Shown one piece after another: positions 47,286-59,851 of a DNA stretch of 64,000 nucleotides (position 1 is the first letter of the stretch; the number at the start of each line of letters is the position of its first letter). The stretch spans positions 3,658,001-3,722,000 of the forward strand of contig NC_062245.1 of NCBI RefSeq assembly GCF_905475465.1. The letters are read 5' to 3'. The position numbers and the translations under genes are program-made. Below the pieces are notes generated by a model, which saw only the letters and a program-made list of their open reading frames with translations, was not told the origin of the DNA and ran no database searches. The DNA is from Pieris napi. Its lineage: Eukaryota; Arthropoda; Insecta; Lepidoptera; Pieridae.

Positions 47286-48009
47286 GCGGTTTATCAGTGC
47301 GCGTGCGCCGGCTTTGAGCGACGCGTTTGTACTATAGAACGTCATTGAGGCACGTTGGCCAGTTCGTTCAGTGTTCATTAAATAAAGGGTAGTATTAAAA
47401 CGCAAATCAAAAAAAATACTTTTGTATGCTATAATAATCCGAATTCCCATCAAAATTACTCATTGCACAACAAAATACTCAACTCAAAATATTACTAAAT
47501 AAACTACAATTTATGTTCGCGGCGTACGGCTATTTATCTTAAAGCAAAGCTTTTTTACCTATGCACAGCTAATAATACTAATGCACATTATACCTATTAA
47601 CTCTTTTTTTTAAATATAGCTGATATTTGTATATTACTTACAGCAGTTTTTCTAAATAAAACAGCATTTTATTCGTCATAATCATCTTATTATTTATTAA
47701 ATACGACATAATGAGATCAGCAAAAAAATATAAAATTAGATACAAATAGTATCTTTTTTTAATAATAATATACTAACCGAACAATAATAATAATACATTT
47801 TTTGAATAGCTCCGGCGCTACGGGAAATGTAGCCCCTCCACCCTTGCGTACCAAAGCACAGGCATTTTATTCAAGCCTCCGTAGCCTCGGCTTTTTAGAC
47901 CAGCCTTAGCCGCTGCGGGTGGGAGCTGCTCTTCCTCCGCGCCTACTGTTTTAAAATAACACTCTAGGGGTAAAACTGACTATAAATATAAAAAAAAACT
48001 ATTATTTTT

Positions 48010-48275
48010 ATTCATCGATTTTTCATGCTAAAAACAATCGATTAATTAAAAAAACGATTTTTAAAGTGAATGTCATATCTCTAATAACCAATAGAAAATG
48101 TACGGTTTGTTTACGAATTTCAATACATTACACAAAAATGTAAATATTTTTTTTTAATACTAAGACGCAACTCCGGCAGTAAAAATTACATGTAAGTGTT
48201 CCAATCAAGGTCCCACGAGTCACCTACATAGTCAGTATCATCAAATTCTGGCGACGTAATTCTAAATCAAACCCA
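48010..48275 (+). repeat. Repeat pair R4, copy 2
   Basis: Counterpart of 38262-38525, in the same orientation, about 0.8 kb upstream of ZIP-A exon 1. Confidence 0.6.
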
Positions 48276-49479
48276 TATTTATATGAATATAATATGATAA
48301 AGAATTTGTTGCAACAATCTTATTCAATTTGCCGAGCATGTCTTCTTGAAAATTATGACAAATATTATGAGCAAGTTTTGTGGTGCTTAATAATATATAT
48401 GCTACTTGGATAGTTATTTTGCTATGACAACCTGTATTATCTACATGCGCTTTGGTTAATTTGCTGTGCCGTCAGTATTTATGATAATCATGTAGTATTT
48501 TTGTACCTAAATAAATTTATTTGAATCGCATTGTGAGGAAAAAAGTAATGTCATTCTGATGATGTCATATTTTAGAATTACCTGCAGTACTTGTTTTGTT
48601 AAACATTTAGTTTATTTGTTGAAGTAATTTATATGATGTTAAAAGCATATAAATAATGAAAATGTATTGATAATATGCAATTATTTATTTGATGTGCAAT
48701 TAATAATTTCCCTTAAATAAATGCTACACGTATATAATAACATTGAAATGGAACCATGAACCCCGACATTGCGAACTCTACCAGGTCGCCTTTAAATATT
48801 GTCTGTTATGGTTCGTGTACATATAAGATATACTTTATAAAATATGTTGCTTTGGAAGATCTATATTCTATACATTACCCATATTTTACACACAGAAAGT
48901 AAGGCGTTTCTTGGCTAAACAAATACAGTTATAGACCTTTAAAGTGCAAAACATGAGACGTGTGACTCAATCTTCAAATACAGTACAGTGATTGATCTTA
49001 CACAAGAAATACCTGTACTTGTAAATGTTGAAATAAACAGAACAAACATACTAATGCATCGTTGCATTTATCACTATGAAAAATAACTATATGTTATATC
49101 TCTAAGCCTATATTCCAGAGAAAGACAGACAGACAATTTCCTCGTTTTAAATGAAGTATTTGCGTTTTTTAATTAGAAAATTGTTAGTAGACAAACACTG
49201 TATGTCGCAAAATGTATTTCGACATTTGTTCATGTGCTCAGACAGGTATCGTTCCGCCTTAGAAGACAATAATTTTTACACAATCTCAGTCAAGATATCA
49301 TTTTATTATCTCCTAATATCATATACCAGGCTGAGCAAATAGTATCAATGTGACGAATATTCTAACTAGATTAATTTTAGATAAATATCAAATGTTTTAA
49401 TTAACATATAATCAACAACCAAATTACAGAATATAAAAGTAATACTTAATAACCTTAAAATATAATAACTAAAATATAT

Positions 49480-49880
49480 TATTAAATGGAGTCCCTATAG
49501 GCAAGGCTCCGGAGATACAGCTAGATAATTAGTCTAGCTATTCAAAGTGGGAACCTTTGAATAGCTAGTAGACTACTTCTTTGTCCGAAGGAGCTGCCAG
49601 CTCTTCGGTCTCCTGTGATGTGACTAACCTATTTGCTATTTCCTTAAGAAAGCGTTTCGAGCTTCTTCCAAGCCAGCAATCTCAAAGTTTGAAGGGGAGA
49701 TTGCTGAACTTTGGACAGAAGATAGGAAAGCTGGTAAAGCAACATTGGAAATTTTGCGAATCCCTAAACCACCATAACGGATGGGTAGAGATGCTTGGGT
49801 CCAAGATTGCTCGTTCAGCTGCATATAAAAAATCGATTCTAAGGTAATTTTGATTAAGTAGTCTACTTGTGACAAAATAT
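49480..49880 (-). mobile_element. Retroelement 3' fragment with internal deletion
   Basis: On the - strand 49875-49636 encodes an RT C-terminal stretch around QASLPIRYGGLGIRK and ALPAFLSSVQSS; it then jumps directly to the terminal segment of the same element (49630-49490). The middle, present at 39665-40030, is missing. Same family as 39478-40235. Confidence 0.7.
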
Positions 49881-50039
49881 AGAATTTTAAGATGCATTGT
49901 ACATAATATGATCTAATTTCAAGGAGACGGTCAGCAGAATTTTTAAATTTAGTAATTAAATTATCAGAAATAGATTCAACAAATATGAAATAATGTAATA
50001 TTATTAAAATTTATACCTACATCTTTATTAAAGTCTCAG

Positions 50040-50975
50040 CAAAAATAAGAAAATATTTTATTCGAAATGGCCACCTTTGGCCTTTATACGGGCCTTTAAT
50101 CTGTTTGGTCACGAATCTATGGATTTACGCACCGTTTCCAGGGGAAATTTCTCCACTGCAACTTTCTGCACTCAAAGATTATTTAAGTGACTCAATGTCG
50201 CCGTATCGTTTAGAGCAGGCCATGTCCTATAAAACTGACCATAATTTGAAGTCTAAAGGGTTGAGGTCTGTGCTAGATAAGGGCCAAGGTCTTCAGTTCT
50301 TATAAAGTCCAGAACGTTGGCTTCAAGCCGGCTTGGTTAGGTTAGGTCCTAACCAAGCCGGTACCTTGTAACCAGGTGCAGAATCCTGCTGGAAAGTCCA
50401 CGGAATATTTAAAAAAAGTGTTATGCTGAGAGGTTTCACAAAATGTTCCAAGACTATATTTTGATACACTTTGGATGAAGTTTTCACTACTTTTTCACAA
50501 AAATTTAGTTTTGTGACTCCTTGATAAGACACGCCCCACCAAACCATCACTAACGTAGAATGATGACCACTTTGTACCTTTTCTATCACTTGAGCAGCTT
50601 CTTTAGAACTGTGAGCGTACACTTTATCATTTTGCTTATTGTAGTGTTCTTCTTAGCGGGAATCTTCATTTCTCGCGATAATATTCTTTGCTTCCTAATG
50701 GGGTTTCGATGAATACATTTTAGCTTTAGCAGCATTAACAGCCCTTGTAGTTCCAACAGCACTAAGCCGCCCCGATCTTTTCTGGTCTTCGACAGACGAA
50801 GTGTTGTTGTATCTGTTGATAGTACTAGTACGTATAGATAGCTATACGAGCCTACGGCTGATCCATGCCTATGAAGGTTCTGAAATATGATCGACGGCTC
50901 CATATCCACTTTGTGCAAGGCGATCACTGCAATCATATTTTCTTTAACACCCCATTCCATATCATAATGTGAAAA
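50040..50975 (-). mobile_element. Mariner-family transposon, degenerate, second subfamily
   Basis: From right to left: N-terminal helix-turn-helix remnants (EWGVKENMIAVIALHK; NPIRKQRILSREM) in shifting frames, then VYAHSSKEAAQVIEKVQ, VMVWWGVSY, and a FQQDSAP motif carrying a catalytic Asp, then a frame-broken C-terminus (SLDLNPLDFKLW-like, GDIESLK). The stretch before VYAHSS, normally holding the first catalytic Asp, is missing. Different subfamily from the mariner at 11.7-12.4 kb. Confidence 0.75.
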
Positions 50976-53164
50976 CTAACACGAAAACTATATGAAATGG
51001 CGCATTATCGAAATTACATAGAAAAGAAAGAGAAGATAGAATAAAATCAGTTTGAAGGTCTGTTTTCCCAAAATAATATGTCAACGCCTGCGAGATAGTG
51101 TGAGGTTTAGGTGCCAGGGTTTTAATGGAAAATTTATAGGTGGCATGGCTACAAAACCAAAATGGCCGTTTATGTATGGATCGAGCGCAAAATTTGCCGT
51201 ATTAATTTGAATAACTACTAAGAAAAATCTGCATACTCAAAATGGACTACAATTTTCATACAACTCGAATGCCAACGGCCTGTTAAAACGGTAGCAGTTG
51301 GAATTTCAACGCCATAGAGAAAATTGATCAGAAACTAGAGATATCAACGTTTGTGAATTTTTTTCAATTCAAATTTTGTATGAAAACATTTTGAACTATT
51401 TTTTACGAATATTATCATATTTTTTTCGCATTTCACTGTATGGATGCTTTAATTGGTATGTTAGGGCTTTTAAAGTTGCTGCAGTATTGCTGTTGGGGAT
51501 TTTTAATAATGATAGGCGATATAGACTCAATTTTGGCATGGTTGCGGTGCTGCGACGCGAACTGCGAAGCGCACTTTTTACCTCGATATATACAGTATTA
51601 CTGAATGCGGGATACTTTTTATTTGTTATTTTAAAACAGGTGCAATTGGTGGTGAAGCTGCCAATGTCTTTTAGCGCGAACAAAGCACTATATTAAAATA
51701 ATACGCAAGTATATATTTATATAATTTATTATATACATAAAAAAACTTGGCGTAAAAACTATTCTAAGTATTTAGGCATAAAAGTTAGGCATAAAACTTT
51801 TGACATTTAAGTAAAGACATTTTTAGTCTTCTCGTCTATGCAACAATAACTGTGATTACTTAATACGTTTTTATTTATTATTATGATTAAGATTTTCTGC
51901 AAAGGTTTTGTCTTAGTATCTACTAATTATCACAGACGATGCTTCTATAAGTTTGTGACAAAATTATATGTTCTATAAACTTTAAACTCATAGACAACAT
52001 ATTATGAAGAACACATCATCATTATCTTACACAGATTTAAAACTATTAATGACTTTTATTATAACGATTAACGTTTTAACAATTTATTTGTAGTCATATG
52101 CAATATCTAACTTTTCTATCTTAACATTATTGTACTTAGTTATTTCATAGTATAATCACTTTTATATTATAATCTTGATAGTTCGCCTGTTCGTTTGTCT
52201 TTGAATTTCAAATAATATTCATAGAAAAGTTTGAGCACAAAGCAAACGTGTCAAATTGTCATTTGATATAAAAATAATTTGTTCGGATAAGATAATCATT
52301 GGCATAGGTTTTATAAGGGGAGTCCTCCAGCCTAGAATTTCGAATTAGTAATCCGACATCCAGGAGGTAAGTACAAAACCATTCTTGGGTGGGCGAGCAT
52401 CTCGGCCTCCCTCTATACACGTCTAAGAACTAATTAGTCCAGAATTATATAAAATTATAAATGTTAAATATTGTTTTTTAAATAATAATATTATGTAGTC
52501 TGTATTGCTTTTAAAATTCAAAGACAATATTTGTACAAATCGAACGTTATTTGCAGAATTAATGTAAAACTTAATTATAATTGTTACTGACTAGACAGAC
52601 TTTCACAAAATCTCCTGTAGTTGCTCTAAAAATACTAGTAAGATTATCGTTTCGTTCCCATAATACGTATTTAAAGATTAGTTTGCCTTTACGTAAATAA
52701 AATCCATAAAAATAATATTAAATCTTTAATAAGTATTATGCAACGATACCATCATATTATAACATATTATACCATAACGGCTGCAAGAAAAATATTTCCA
52801 TACAATATTGGAACCCATACTTTGACTGTTTGAAATAAATTTGACAAGATATTAATATGGCAACAATAGAATCTCGCTGTAGGAGCTAAAAACTTTTTAG
52901 TGGGATATAATAATATTATTTTTTTGTTCACATTTGGTTTCTAAAAGTAATAATATATTTTACTTTATTAATTATTGTAAACAGTTGCCTTATAGAGTAG
53001 CCAATAGGTCTTATGTTATAATGTAGTCTTGTGCCCTATCCTATTCTTAATTATTATGTGAGCATTCACCGGTTTTCCTTTAGATAGACCAATTACGAAT
53101 GAGTTAATTAGGTGTAGCCGAATAATTTAAGCTAATTAAGAATAGGACTTACGGAAATATCAAT

Positions 53165-55716
53165 TTAATCATGTGAATGTCCATGGTCTGTTCCGTTTTC
53201 ATTGGAGGAGTGGTCATGTCCATCTCCGCCATGAGAATGAGTGTGAGGAGCTGAAAAAAATACTTACATGATTACTATGCAAACGGAAATATTCGACTAA
53301 TTATTACGCGTATATAAGTGATACCTGTATCTTATGTTCCATAATAAACATGTAACAACGTTAGAAAACAAAAGGCGGAATAAAAGAAAGGTACTTTTTG
53401 AACTAATTTACAGAATGAGTCGCGCTAGTATCTACTGAGTAAAGTTTATAAGAAAAGAATATTGTCTTGAGTCTAAAATTTAGCATGGATAATTTAGACT
53501 CTAAATTATCCATGCTAATTACCATCACCTTTGTTGATCTGTGATACCGTTTCCTCTATTTGGCCATAGGTGGTGCTTAATCTCTTAAATTTATATGTTG
53601 AATATATTAATGTTATGCTTACTTAGTAACTGTAATCCGAACATCAAACCGAAGCCGATCAATGCAGCAATGTATTGCAAAATTCCAGATCTGTCGCTCT
53701 TCCAGATTTCGAAGAAAATAACATACAGCAAGGTTCCAGACGCCAGGCCTTGTAGTATGACGGAATAGGAACCTGCTGCAGTGGCTCCCTCTCCCCCAAC
53801 CAGTAGTATACCAATTCCAATACCAAGTGGAGATACTATGGCAAATGTGGTAATGTAAATGATGGCCAAATAAGTCTTGGTACGAGTTGCAATTAACTCT
53901 ACACCAATGCAAAAGGCTATGACAAGTTTGTGTGCAGAAATCGCTCCAAGCATATACCTGAGGAATAAAATATAATGTTATTAAAACTTTAGATAATAAT
54001 GACTACGCTGATTGTTCTGTATATTTTTATCTCTGCCTTAGTAAGTTAATCCTTACTATTAAGAAAAGTGACACCTAGTGGTGAAAAGACGAACTAAAAT
54101 ATTTGGATTAGAAGATAAAGAAACTAAATTAGCAAATACGTGCGAGTGTATTTTATACGCATAGGCTTAGCATCAAAGCTATGGGTCACAAAATCTAATT
54201 TAAGTCTGTATATTTTTATTTCTGCCTTATTGCGTTAATCCTTACTATTAAGAATAGTGACACCTAGTGGCGAGAAGACAAACAATTTTTTTTTATTAGA
54301 CGATAACGAAACTATTAGCCAATACGTGCGAGTATGTTTTATACGCATGGGTTTAACATAAAAGTTATGGGTCTCAATATCTAATTGAAGTTACGAAAAT
54401 ACGTATGAAAATTGTCGTACGTACCATACATTTGATGTGCTGGATTCCAAGCCTACGGCAAGGCCTTCAAACAGTTCATGTATAGACAGGGCAAGTACAA
54501 TCAGAAGTCCACGGAGGGCAGCCGTTACGCTATCCACATCATTGATGGGCATATGACTATGTCCATTAGCGTGGCTATGCCCATGACTGTGGTCAGCGGT
54601 GTTGACTTCGATGTCCTGAGGAAATTATGCATTTGTTAGCTTATAAGCTATTGTAATTCGTAAACATGAGAAAGCCAATTTTATTCAATTTAGTTTAAAT
54701 ATTGTTTTTTTGTTTGAACTAACTTAACCCGAAATTCTACCTACCAAGTTGTTTTACCGGGATCCGAAGCCAAGATCTCTAGGTTACAGGCATGCATTAG
54801 CTATGTCACAAAAACTGAGGCCTTGTTATATTGTATGAAGATAATATTTTGACCACTCACCTTTCCCTTAGTAATAGATGAGGGGTCAATGAGATCTGAT
54901 GTAGAATTGGTGACACTATGTACGCCTTTTTCTTCAGTCCTGTTGCTCCTCCTAATACTGAGGTTTCGAACCAAAGGTGCCACAGAACCGTTGCTCTTCT
55001 CTCTGCACAATAATTACCAATGTCATAAATAAAACTTCGTGTTTAATAAAACCTCGACACTTTTTGGGCACAAATGGTGAAAATAATAATACATGAATTC
55101 GCTGAAAAATCATTTAAATTGAAAATTAAAGACAAAATTATACTGTATTTATGGTAAATGTATATTTTTCGTACTGAAAAGAGATGTACAGGACGATAAA
55201 AGAAAAGATGGACAGATTACGTTATAGAACTAGCGGGGAAAAACTGCATGAATGTTGCTTAAGGCCAAGAGAAATTGAAAAATATAGAGGAGGTTTTTAT
55301 CTCATTTTTTTAGAACTTATACTAACCCAACTAAATATTAAGAAATGTAAACTAACAAATTGTTGTATGGATTCATTAAAAAAGCTTTAATAATTATAAT
55401 TATATTTTTTTACATCATTAGGTACTATAGCAATAAATAAAGTAGGTACTTCGTATTATCGTCAGTACGTATTTTATAATAAAGGCCCATTTATATGGAG
55501 AGAGTTCATCGCCTCGAAAGGTAATTAATTTAATCAAATTTGAGATCGTTGTAAGAAATTCTGAGGATTTTCTTAACAATGAGTCCAAAGAAAATATTAT
55601 TTACCTGTGATCTAGGTACATGTGCACCAACTCTTCTACGAGATACATGATGAAAAATCCACTGCACATAAGTAGAGAAGCTAGAGGAAAGTCGAACTTT
55701 TGCATGTAGCCATCAG
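53165..55716 (-). CDS. ZIP-family zinc/metal transporter, copy B, exons 2-6 (no exon 1 in window)
   Basis: Exons 55716-55605, 55002-54861, 54615-54425, 53957-53623, 53250-53165: lengths 112, 142, 191, 335 and 86, identical to copy A, with intact splice sites and no stop. Conserved items include VEELVHMYLDH, the alternating His loop, HELFEGLAVG and SAHK; TM3-TM8 are complete. Differences include MQKF for MKDL in exon 2 and TFA for IYG in TM6. The tail of exon 6 has 8 His (copy A 5). TM1-2, normally in exon 1, are not found between 55717 and 64000. Exon 1 may lie beyond 64 kb, or the copy lost it and may be a pseudogene despite open frames. Confidence 0.85.
53308..53352 (+). repeat. Short retroelement 3' end, in copy B only
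   Basis: ATAAGTGATACCTGTATCTT and AATAAACATG match the end of the repeat at 17540-17700; the corresponding intron of copy A lacks it, so the insertion is younger than the duplication. Confidence 0.55.
54016..54395. repeat. Two-copy tandem repeat in ZIP-B intron 4
   Basis: Units 54016-54204 and 54205-54395, counterparts of the array in copy A. Confidence 0.75.
55185..55300 (+). pseudogene. LINE ORF2 C-terminal fossil in ZIP-B intron 2
   Basis: Counterpart of 37285-37400, with KEKMDRLRYRTSGEKL and CLRPREIEK-type remnants in shifted frame. Confidence 0.5.
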
Positions 55717-55951
55717 CTGGAAATAAAAAAAAATCTTTGTAGGCAATTCATATATACGTGCGTAAATAAATACGGGGCATAAACGCAAAATCAAACAACT
55801 CCCCGATCCTAGTGCTTTTTAGTAATCGTGGTTAGAAAGTATAGATAAGTTTCTTTGAAAACTCGCGTTTATTTGAGATTTTTTTTAATTGTACTCGCAT
55901 TAACCAAAATCATTTTTGTAGTTTTGCGCGTCTTTGAACTTTTTGATAACA

Positions 55952-56639
55952 TTAATAAAAATTAATGAGTGGTGATGAGTCGTCCCTTTATAATTTGAGA
56001 ACTATTTTTTTTACACAGCTCACAAAATCATTAGTGGAAATTTCGGCATCTAACAGATTAGTGCGCATGTTTCGGTTCGTGGATCTACTTATCTTTAGTA
56101 GGTAAAAACAAAACCTCTCCAAATAAATGCCAGCCTAATACAGAGAATTATACATAACCTATGCGGTATGCCTAATACACATCAAAGACACTCTTGTAAG
56201 ATTGATGACATAAAAACACACAAACATATTCCGCACAATACTAATTAACATAATTTTTAAAATACGATCATTCTTCCAATCTTACTTAATATAATACGGA
56301 GGTACTATGGAAATGTCATCAGTATTTCATTATACGTACGGAGAAATTTCATCAACAAACTGCCCAAAAGACAGAAATAAATTGGTTGAGAGCAAGTTCG
56401 ACATAATTGAAGACATTGACCTACGATATTTCTTTGTTACGCAAGACGTAACACGTCATACTTTGGCATTGCTTTATTGAGTAATAAAGTTATAACTTGA
56501 CTACTCTATATGAATAAATTATTGAATAAAAAAATATATTTATGATTTATGCTTATGATAAAAAAATACAACAGTATACAGTGACTGGTCGTACGTGAAT
56601 TCGTATATGCGGTGATGTTAATTATTTCGACTATGTGTT
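55952..56639. other. Upstream flank of ZIP copy B
   Basis: AT-rich, no coding frame, no exon-1-like sequence, no recognised repeat. Confidence 0.5.
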
Positions 56640-56995
56640 TGCGTGTTGTTCCCACGAGAATGTAAGTGCGTACTCCTATTTCACCATGCCTCCTGCTGAT
56701 AGAGGACAACTCTTTGTTTTTAATTTATGTTATTATTATTATTACTTAAGATGTCATGTGGAACATGGTTTAATGGTTGCAGCTCCTTACAAACGTTGTG
56801 TAAAAAAACAACAATGCGATTAAAAAGAGTGGCGGAGAGTTTATTGCCAGTTCTTCTCTTCCGTTCTACGCCCTTGATTTGAGAACTGGCACTAAATATA
56901 AAATTAGAAGCATTAATATGTATTTTTTTACTGACAAGTCATAAGTGTGCAATGTGTTACCTACATGATTAAATGATTTTTGAATTTTAATCGCG
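56640..56995 (+). repeat. Dispersed repeat R1, copy 4
   Basis: Opposite orientation to the other R1 copies. Runs from CCCACGAGAATGTAAGTGCG via GTGGCGGAGAGTTTATTGCC to AAATGATTTTTGAATTTTAA, the presumed 3' end. Confidence 0.7.
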
Positions 56996-57639
56996 TCGCT
57001 CGTCATTACTTTGACAATACCAATATAAAATGTAATTAAGTTTTTAAGACGCATTCAAACAAAGAGCATCGAATAATTGGAGGAAAAATCGTAACGTCAT
57101 TATCAAATATTCAAATCGTCTTTGTTATACAAATTGGCTATTATATTTGCGTTCGCTAAACAATGCATGCGAGACGCACTATGAATATTTTAACGTACCT
57201 ACCTACAATTGATCCTCAATCAGACTAGAATTTGACAGCTTTGCCTACATATTACTAATCCCTAAGACGTCTCACCGTCGTTCTCTTAGTGGTCGCCTAA
57301 TATTAAAAAAATTAAACAAAAATTCATTATAAATAAAGCGAACTAGAGTTGCCTACCGTTATGGTAATGTGATGCTTAAAGAGTTAATAATTAATTCTTA
57401 GTTAAAATACCAAGAATATTTATAATGTTACAATGAAAAAAAAACAGATAAAGTCGAGACGAGAATTTGTATTAACAGTATGAACGTGTACATTTACGGT
57501 AAATTTACGAGATAATTTCTCATATTTTTTATTACATTTTACGGTAAGGTATCATTCACTTTTTAATTATTGCATTAAGCTATACTTTATAGTATATTGT
57601 TTTCTGTAAATAATTGATAATTAAAAAAAGAAATCAGTG

Positions 57640-57913
57640 GCGTTACAACCTCTTTAGGTCTGGGCCTCAGATTTCTGAATCTGTTTCATGATCATTTTTC
57701 AATCTAATAGGCAAGTAGGAGATCAGCCTCCTGTGCCTGACACACGCCGTCGACTTTTTGGGTCTAAGACATGTCGGTTTCCTCACGATGTTTTCCGTTG
57801 AGCGAATGTTAAATGCGCACATAGAAAGTCCATTGGTGCACAGCCGGGGACCAAAGCTACGACCTCAGGGATGAGAGTCACACGCTGAAGCCACTAGGCC
57901 AACACTGATCGAA
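57640..57913 (-). repeat. tRNA-derived SINE, best preserved copy
   Basis: On the - strand: AGTGTTGGCCTAGTGGCTTC (A box), GGTCGTAGCTTTGGTCCCC (altered B box), then the body shared with 43985-44262 and a tail around CTGAGGCCCAGACC. The tRNA-like head is Pol III-type; this is not a functional tRNA gene. Confidence 0.75.
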
Positions 57914-58014
57914 ATAACTGATAATATTAATATACATATAATAAGAACAGTATCCTGGTTTAGAAACTTTTTAAGCCTAAGGTTGAAATTCGGAGTGCAC
58001 TTCATCTTCTTACG

Positions 58015-58170
58015 TTTAACTTTATTATATATTCTTAGACCAATAGGTCGACCTTGCTACCGCTGGATCTACAGAGTTGAGGAGGACCTGCTGCAGCTGG
58101 AAGCCAGCTATTGGCAGGAGGAGACACAGGACAGAGCGTATATTCTTAAGATAAGTGTACTGTTTTAACT
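58015..58170 (+). pseudogene. LINE ORF2 C-terminal fragment
   Basis: Frame with GRPCYRWIYRVEEDLLQLE and YWQEETQDRA, the C-terminal signature of LINE reverse-transcriptase proteins, then stops. Confidence 0.45.
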
Positions 58171-58669
58171 TTAAGTACGCTTTATAATATGTGTAGGACA
58201 AAAAATAAGAAAACGTCGAAAAGTCGACGCATAATTTGCCAGTTTTTGCGTGGTTCTCGTGTATTTTAGTATTCTTTTAGTATAAAATAATCTCTACTGC
58301 GCATCTAGTAACAATTGTCAGTATATTTACAGTGTTCGGTATATATATGTGTCGTATAATTTGAAGACTTTACTTCGTATTGTCATTGAAATATGCTCAA
58401 TATGATAAGCAGGATAATATTTATTTAGGATACTGCTCGTACAGTTTTTCAGTGCTTTAGACTTCAAATAAAAAATAAAACAAAACAGCTCATACTTTTT
58501 TATCTTTTTATTACATTTGACAGAAAGAGACGAATGTTAATAGTTTAATAGGCAGATATAGCTTTATCCATATTCACCGTTTAACTAAAGTATGTCTGTG
58601 TTCTTCATAGCGTCAATTAAAGGAAACCGAAGGTATAATTATATAATTACTGCTTCTTCTACTGCTACT

Positions 58670-58945
58670 ACCCATTAAAAATGGGCATTGCCGGCCTTTG
58701 AGGAAGGAGTATACTCTTTCTTTAAACAAGTGGAGGTCGTATCTCTCAGGGAAAACCCCACCAGAAGTTGATTCCACAGTTCGCTAGTTCGCAAAAGAAA
58801 AGAGTTATTTTAAATATTAGTTTTTTTTTATAAAACGGGGGGCAAACGGGGAGGAGGCTCACGTGATGTTAAGTGATACCGCCACTTATGAACCGCCTCT
58901 CAATACCAGAGGGCTTGCGAGTGCGTTGCCGGCCTCTTAATTATT
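58670..58945 (-). repeat. Repeat R2, inverted copy
   Basis: Contains, inverted, the GGCGGTATCACTTAACATCA and TGCCGGCCTCTT blocks of R2 (58825-58945) and an adjoining GGGCATTGCCGGCCTTTGAG piece (58670-58800). Confidence 0.5.
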
Positions 58946-59639
58946 GTATTGGATATAAGAATAAAATGTATTATTGAAATATTTATTACTTTAATCGTCA
59001 ATTGTTATGAATGAAAACTTCCCTTGACATGTCGAATTACTCCGCGCCAAAGGTATAGTTGTAATCGGTGACCTAACATTGACTTGGCCTCAAATAAAAG
59101 TTATTTGGAACCTCTTCAAGTATTTCGTCCAAGGAAACACGAAATGTCGTCAAGTTTCAAGTGAAATAAACTTTAGCCTCTTGAATTTTTCGACATTGGT
59201 TTCACTTTTATTCACGGAATTGATTTGTTTTTGTTAATTTTAAATCTATTTTATCGTTACGAAATCGAAAATATATTTGAATCTCAAATCATATTAAAAC
59301 CATTGCCATAAATATAACTTGTATAAGTACTTTATAATATCAAGATATTTAACTCTTCGTCTGAAATAAATATTTTCCAAATAGAGACAGAGGAAATACT
59401 ATATGTGTGGGATAGAGGCTATTACATGATGTCGGAGTTTAATCTTAGGATTTCCCCAAGCGCAAAACGTCAAATTAGAGTTCTTGGAAGTGATTTGTTT
59501 TTCCACTGTCAAGCTCGGAAAGCTTAAAAATCAAACCGGTTGTAACATAGTTAATATGCAATATTTTTGATACGCACTATCGTAAGGCTTTATTCTTTTA
59601 GCAGTCGAATAAACAACACGCAGATAATGATAATGATTT
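58946..59639. other. Spacer without recognised gene
   Basis: AT-rich; I see no coding frame, repeat or RNA gene. Confidence 0.5.
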
Positions 59640-59815
59640 GAACTGGGGACAAACAGGCAAGAGGCTCATCTGATGTAAACTCTCAGCCCTATAGGGCACG
59701 CGAAGGTTTTGCCGGCCTTTTGAAATTTGGTACGCTTCTTTCCTGAAGGACCCTAAGTCGAATTGGTTCGTAAAAACTTTAGTGAGCAGCTGATTCCACT
59801 ACGCAACGCCAAGGG
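59640..59815 (-). repeat. Repeat R2 relative, inverted
   Basis: Contains AGGCAAGAGGCTCATCTGAT, TGCCGGCCTTTTGAAA and GAAGGACCCTAAGTCGAATT, inverted counterparts of the R2 blocks at 18650-18730. Confidence 0.5.
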
Positions 59816-59851
59816 ATCAAGCCGTTTGGAAAATTTACATACAACATATAA

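Larger units (their letters stand above)
47236..51512. other. Upstream region of ZIP-A and spacer to copy B
   Basis: Promoter region of ZIP-A at the left; a GC-rich patch of probable repeat origin at 47808-47950; R4 copy 2 (48010-48275); a retroelement fragment (49480-49880); a mariner fragment (50040-50975). 48300-49480 shows nothing recognisable. Confidence 0.6.
51513..55951 (-). repeat. Tandem duplication unit, copy B
   Basis: Partner of 33660-38185, starting at the same TAGGCGAT and ending after GATAACA. Beyond both edges the two loci share nothing. Confidence 0.9.

Noticed and set aside
47290..47330. Metal-response elements before ZIP copy A
   Set aside because: GTGCGCGTGCGCC resembles TGCRCNC but fails at the last core base.
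57640..57913. Possible tRNA gene
   Set aside because: A- and B-box-like motifs belong to a SINE head; no cloverleaf was found and the same unit is repeated with a long non-tRNA body.
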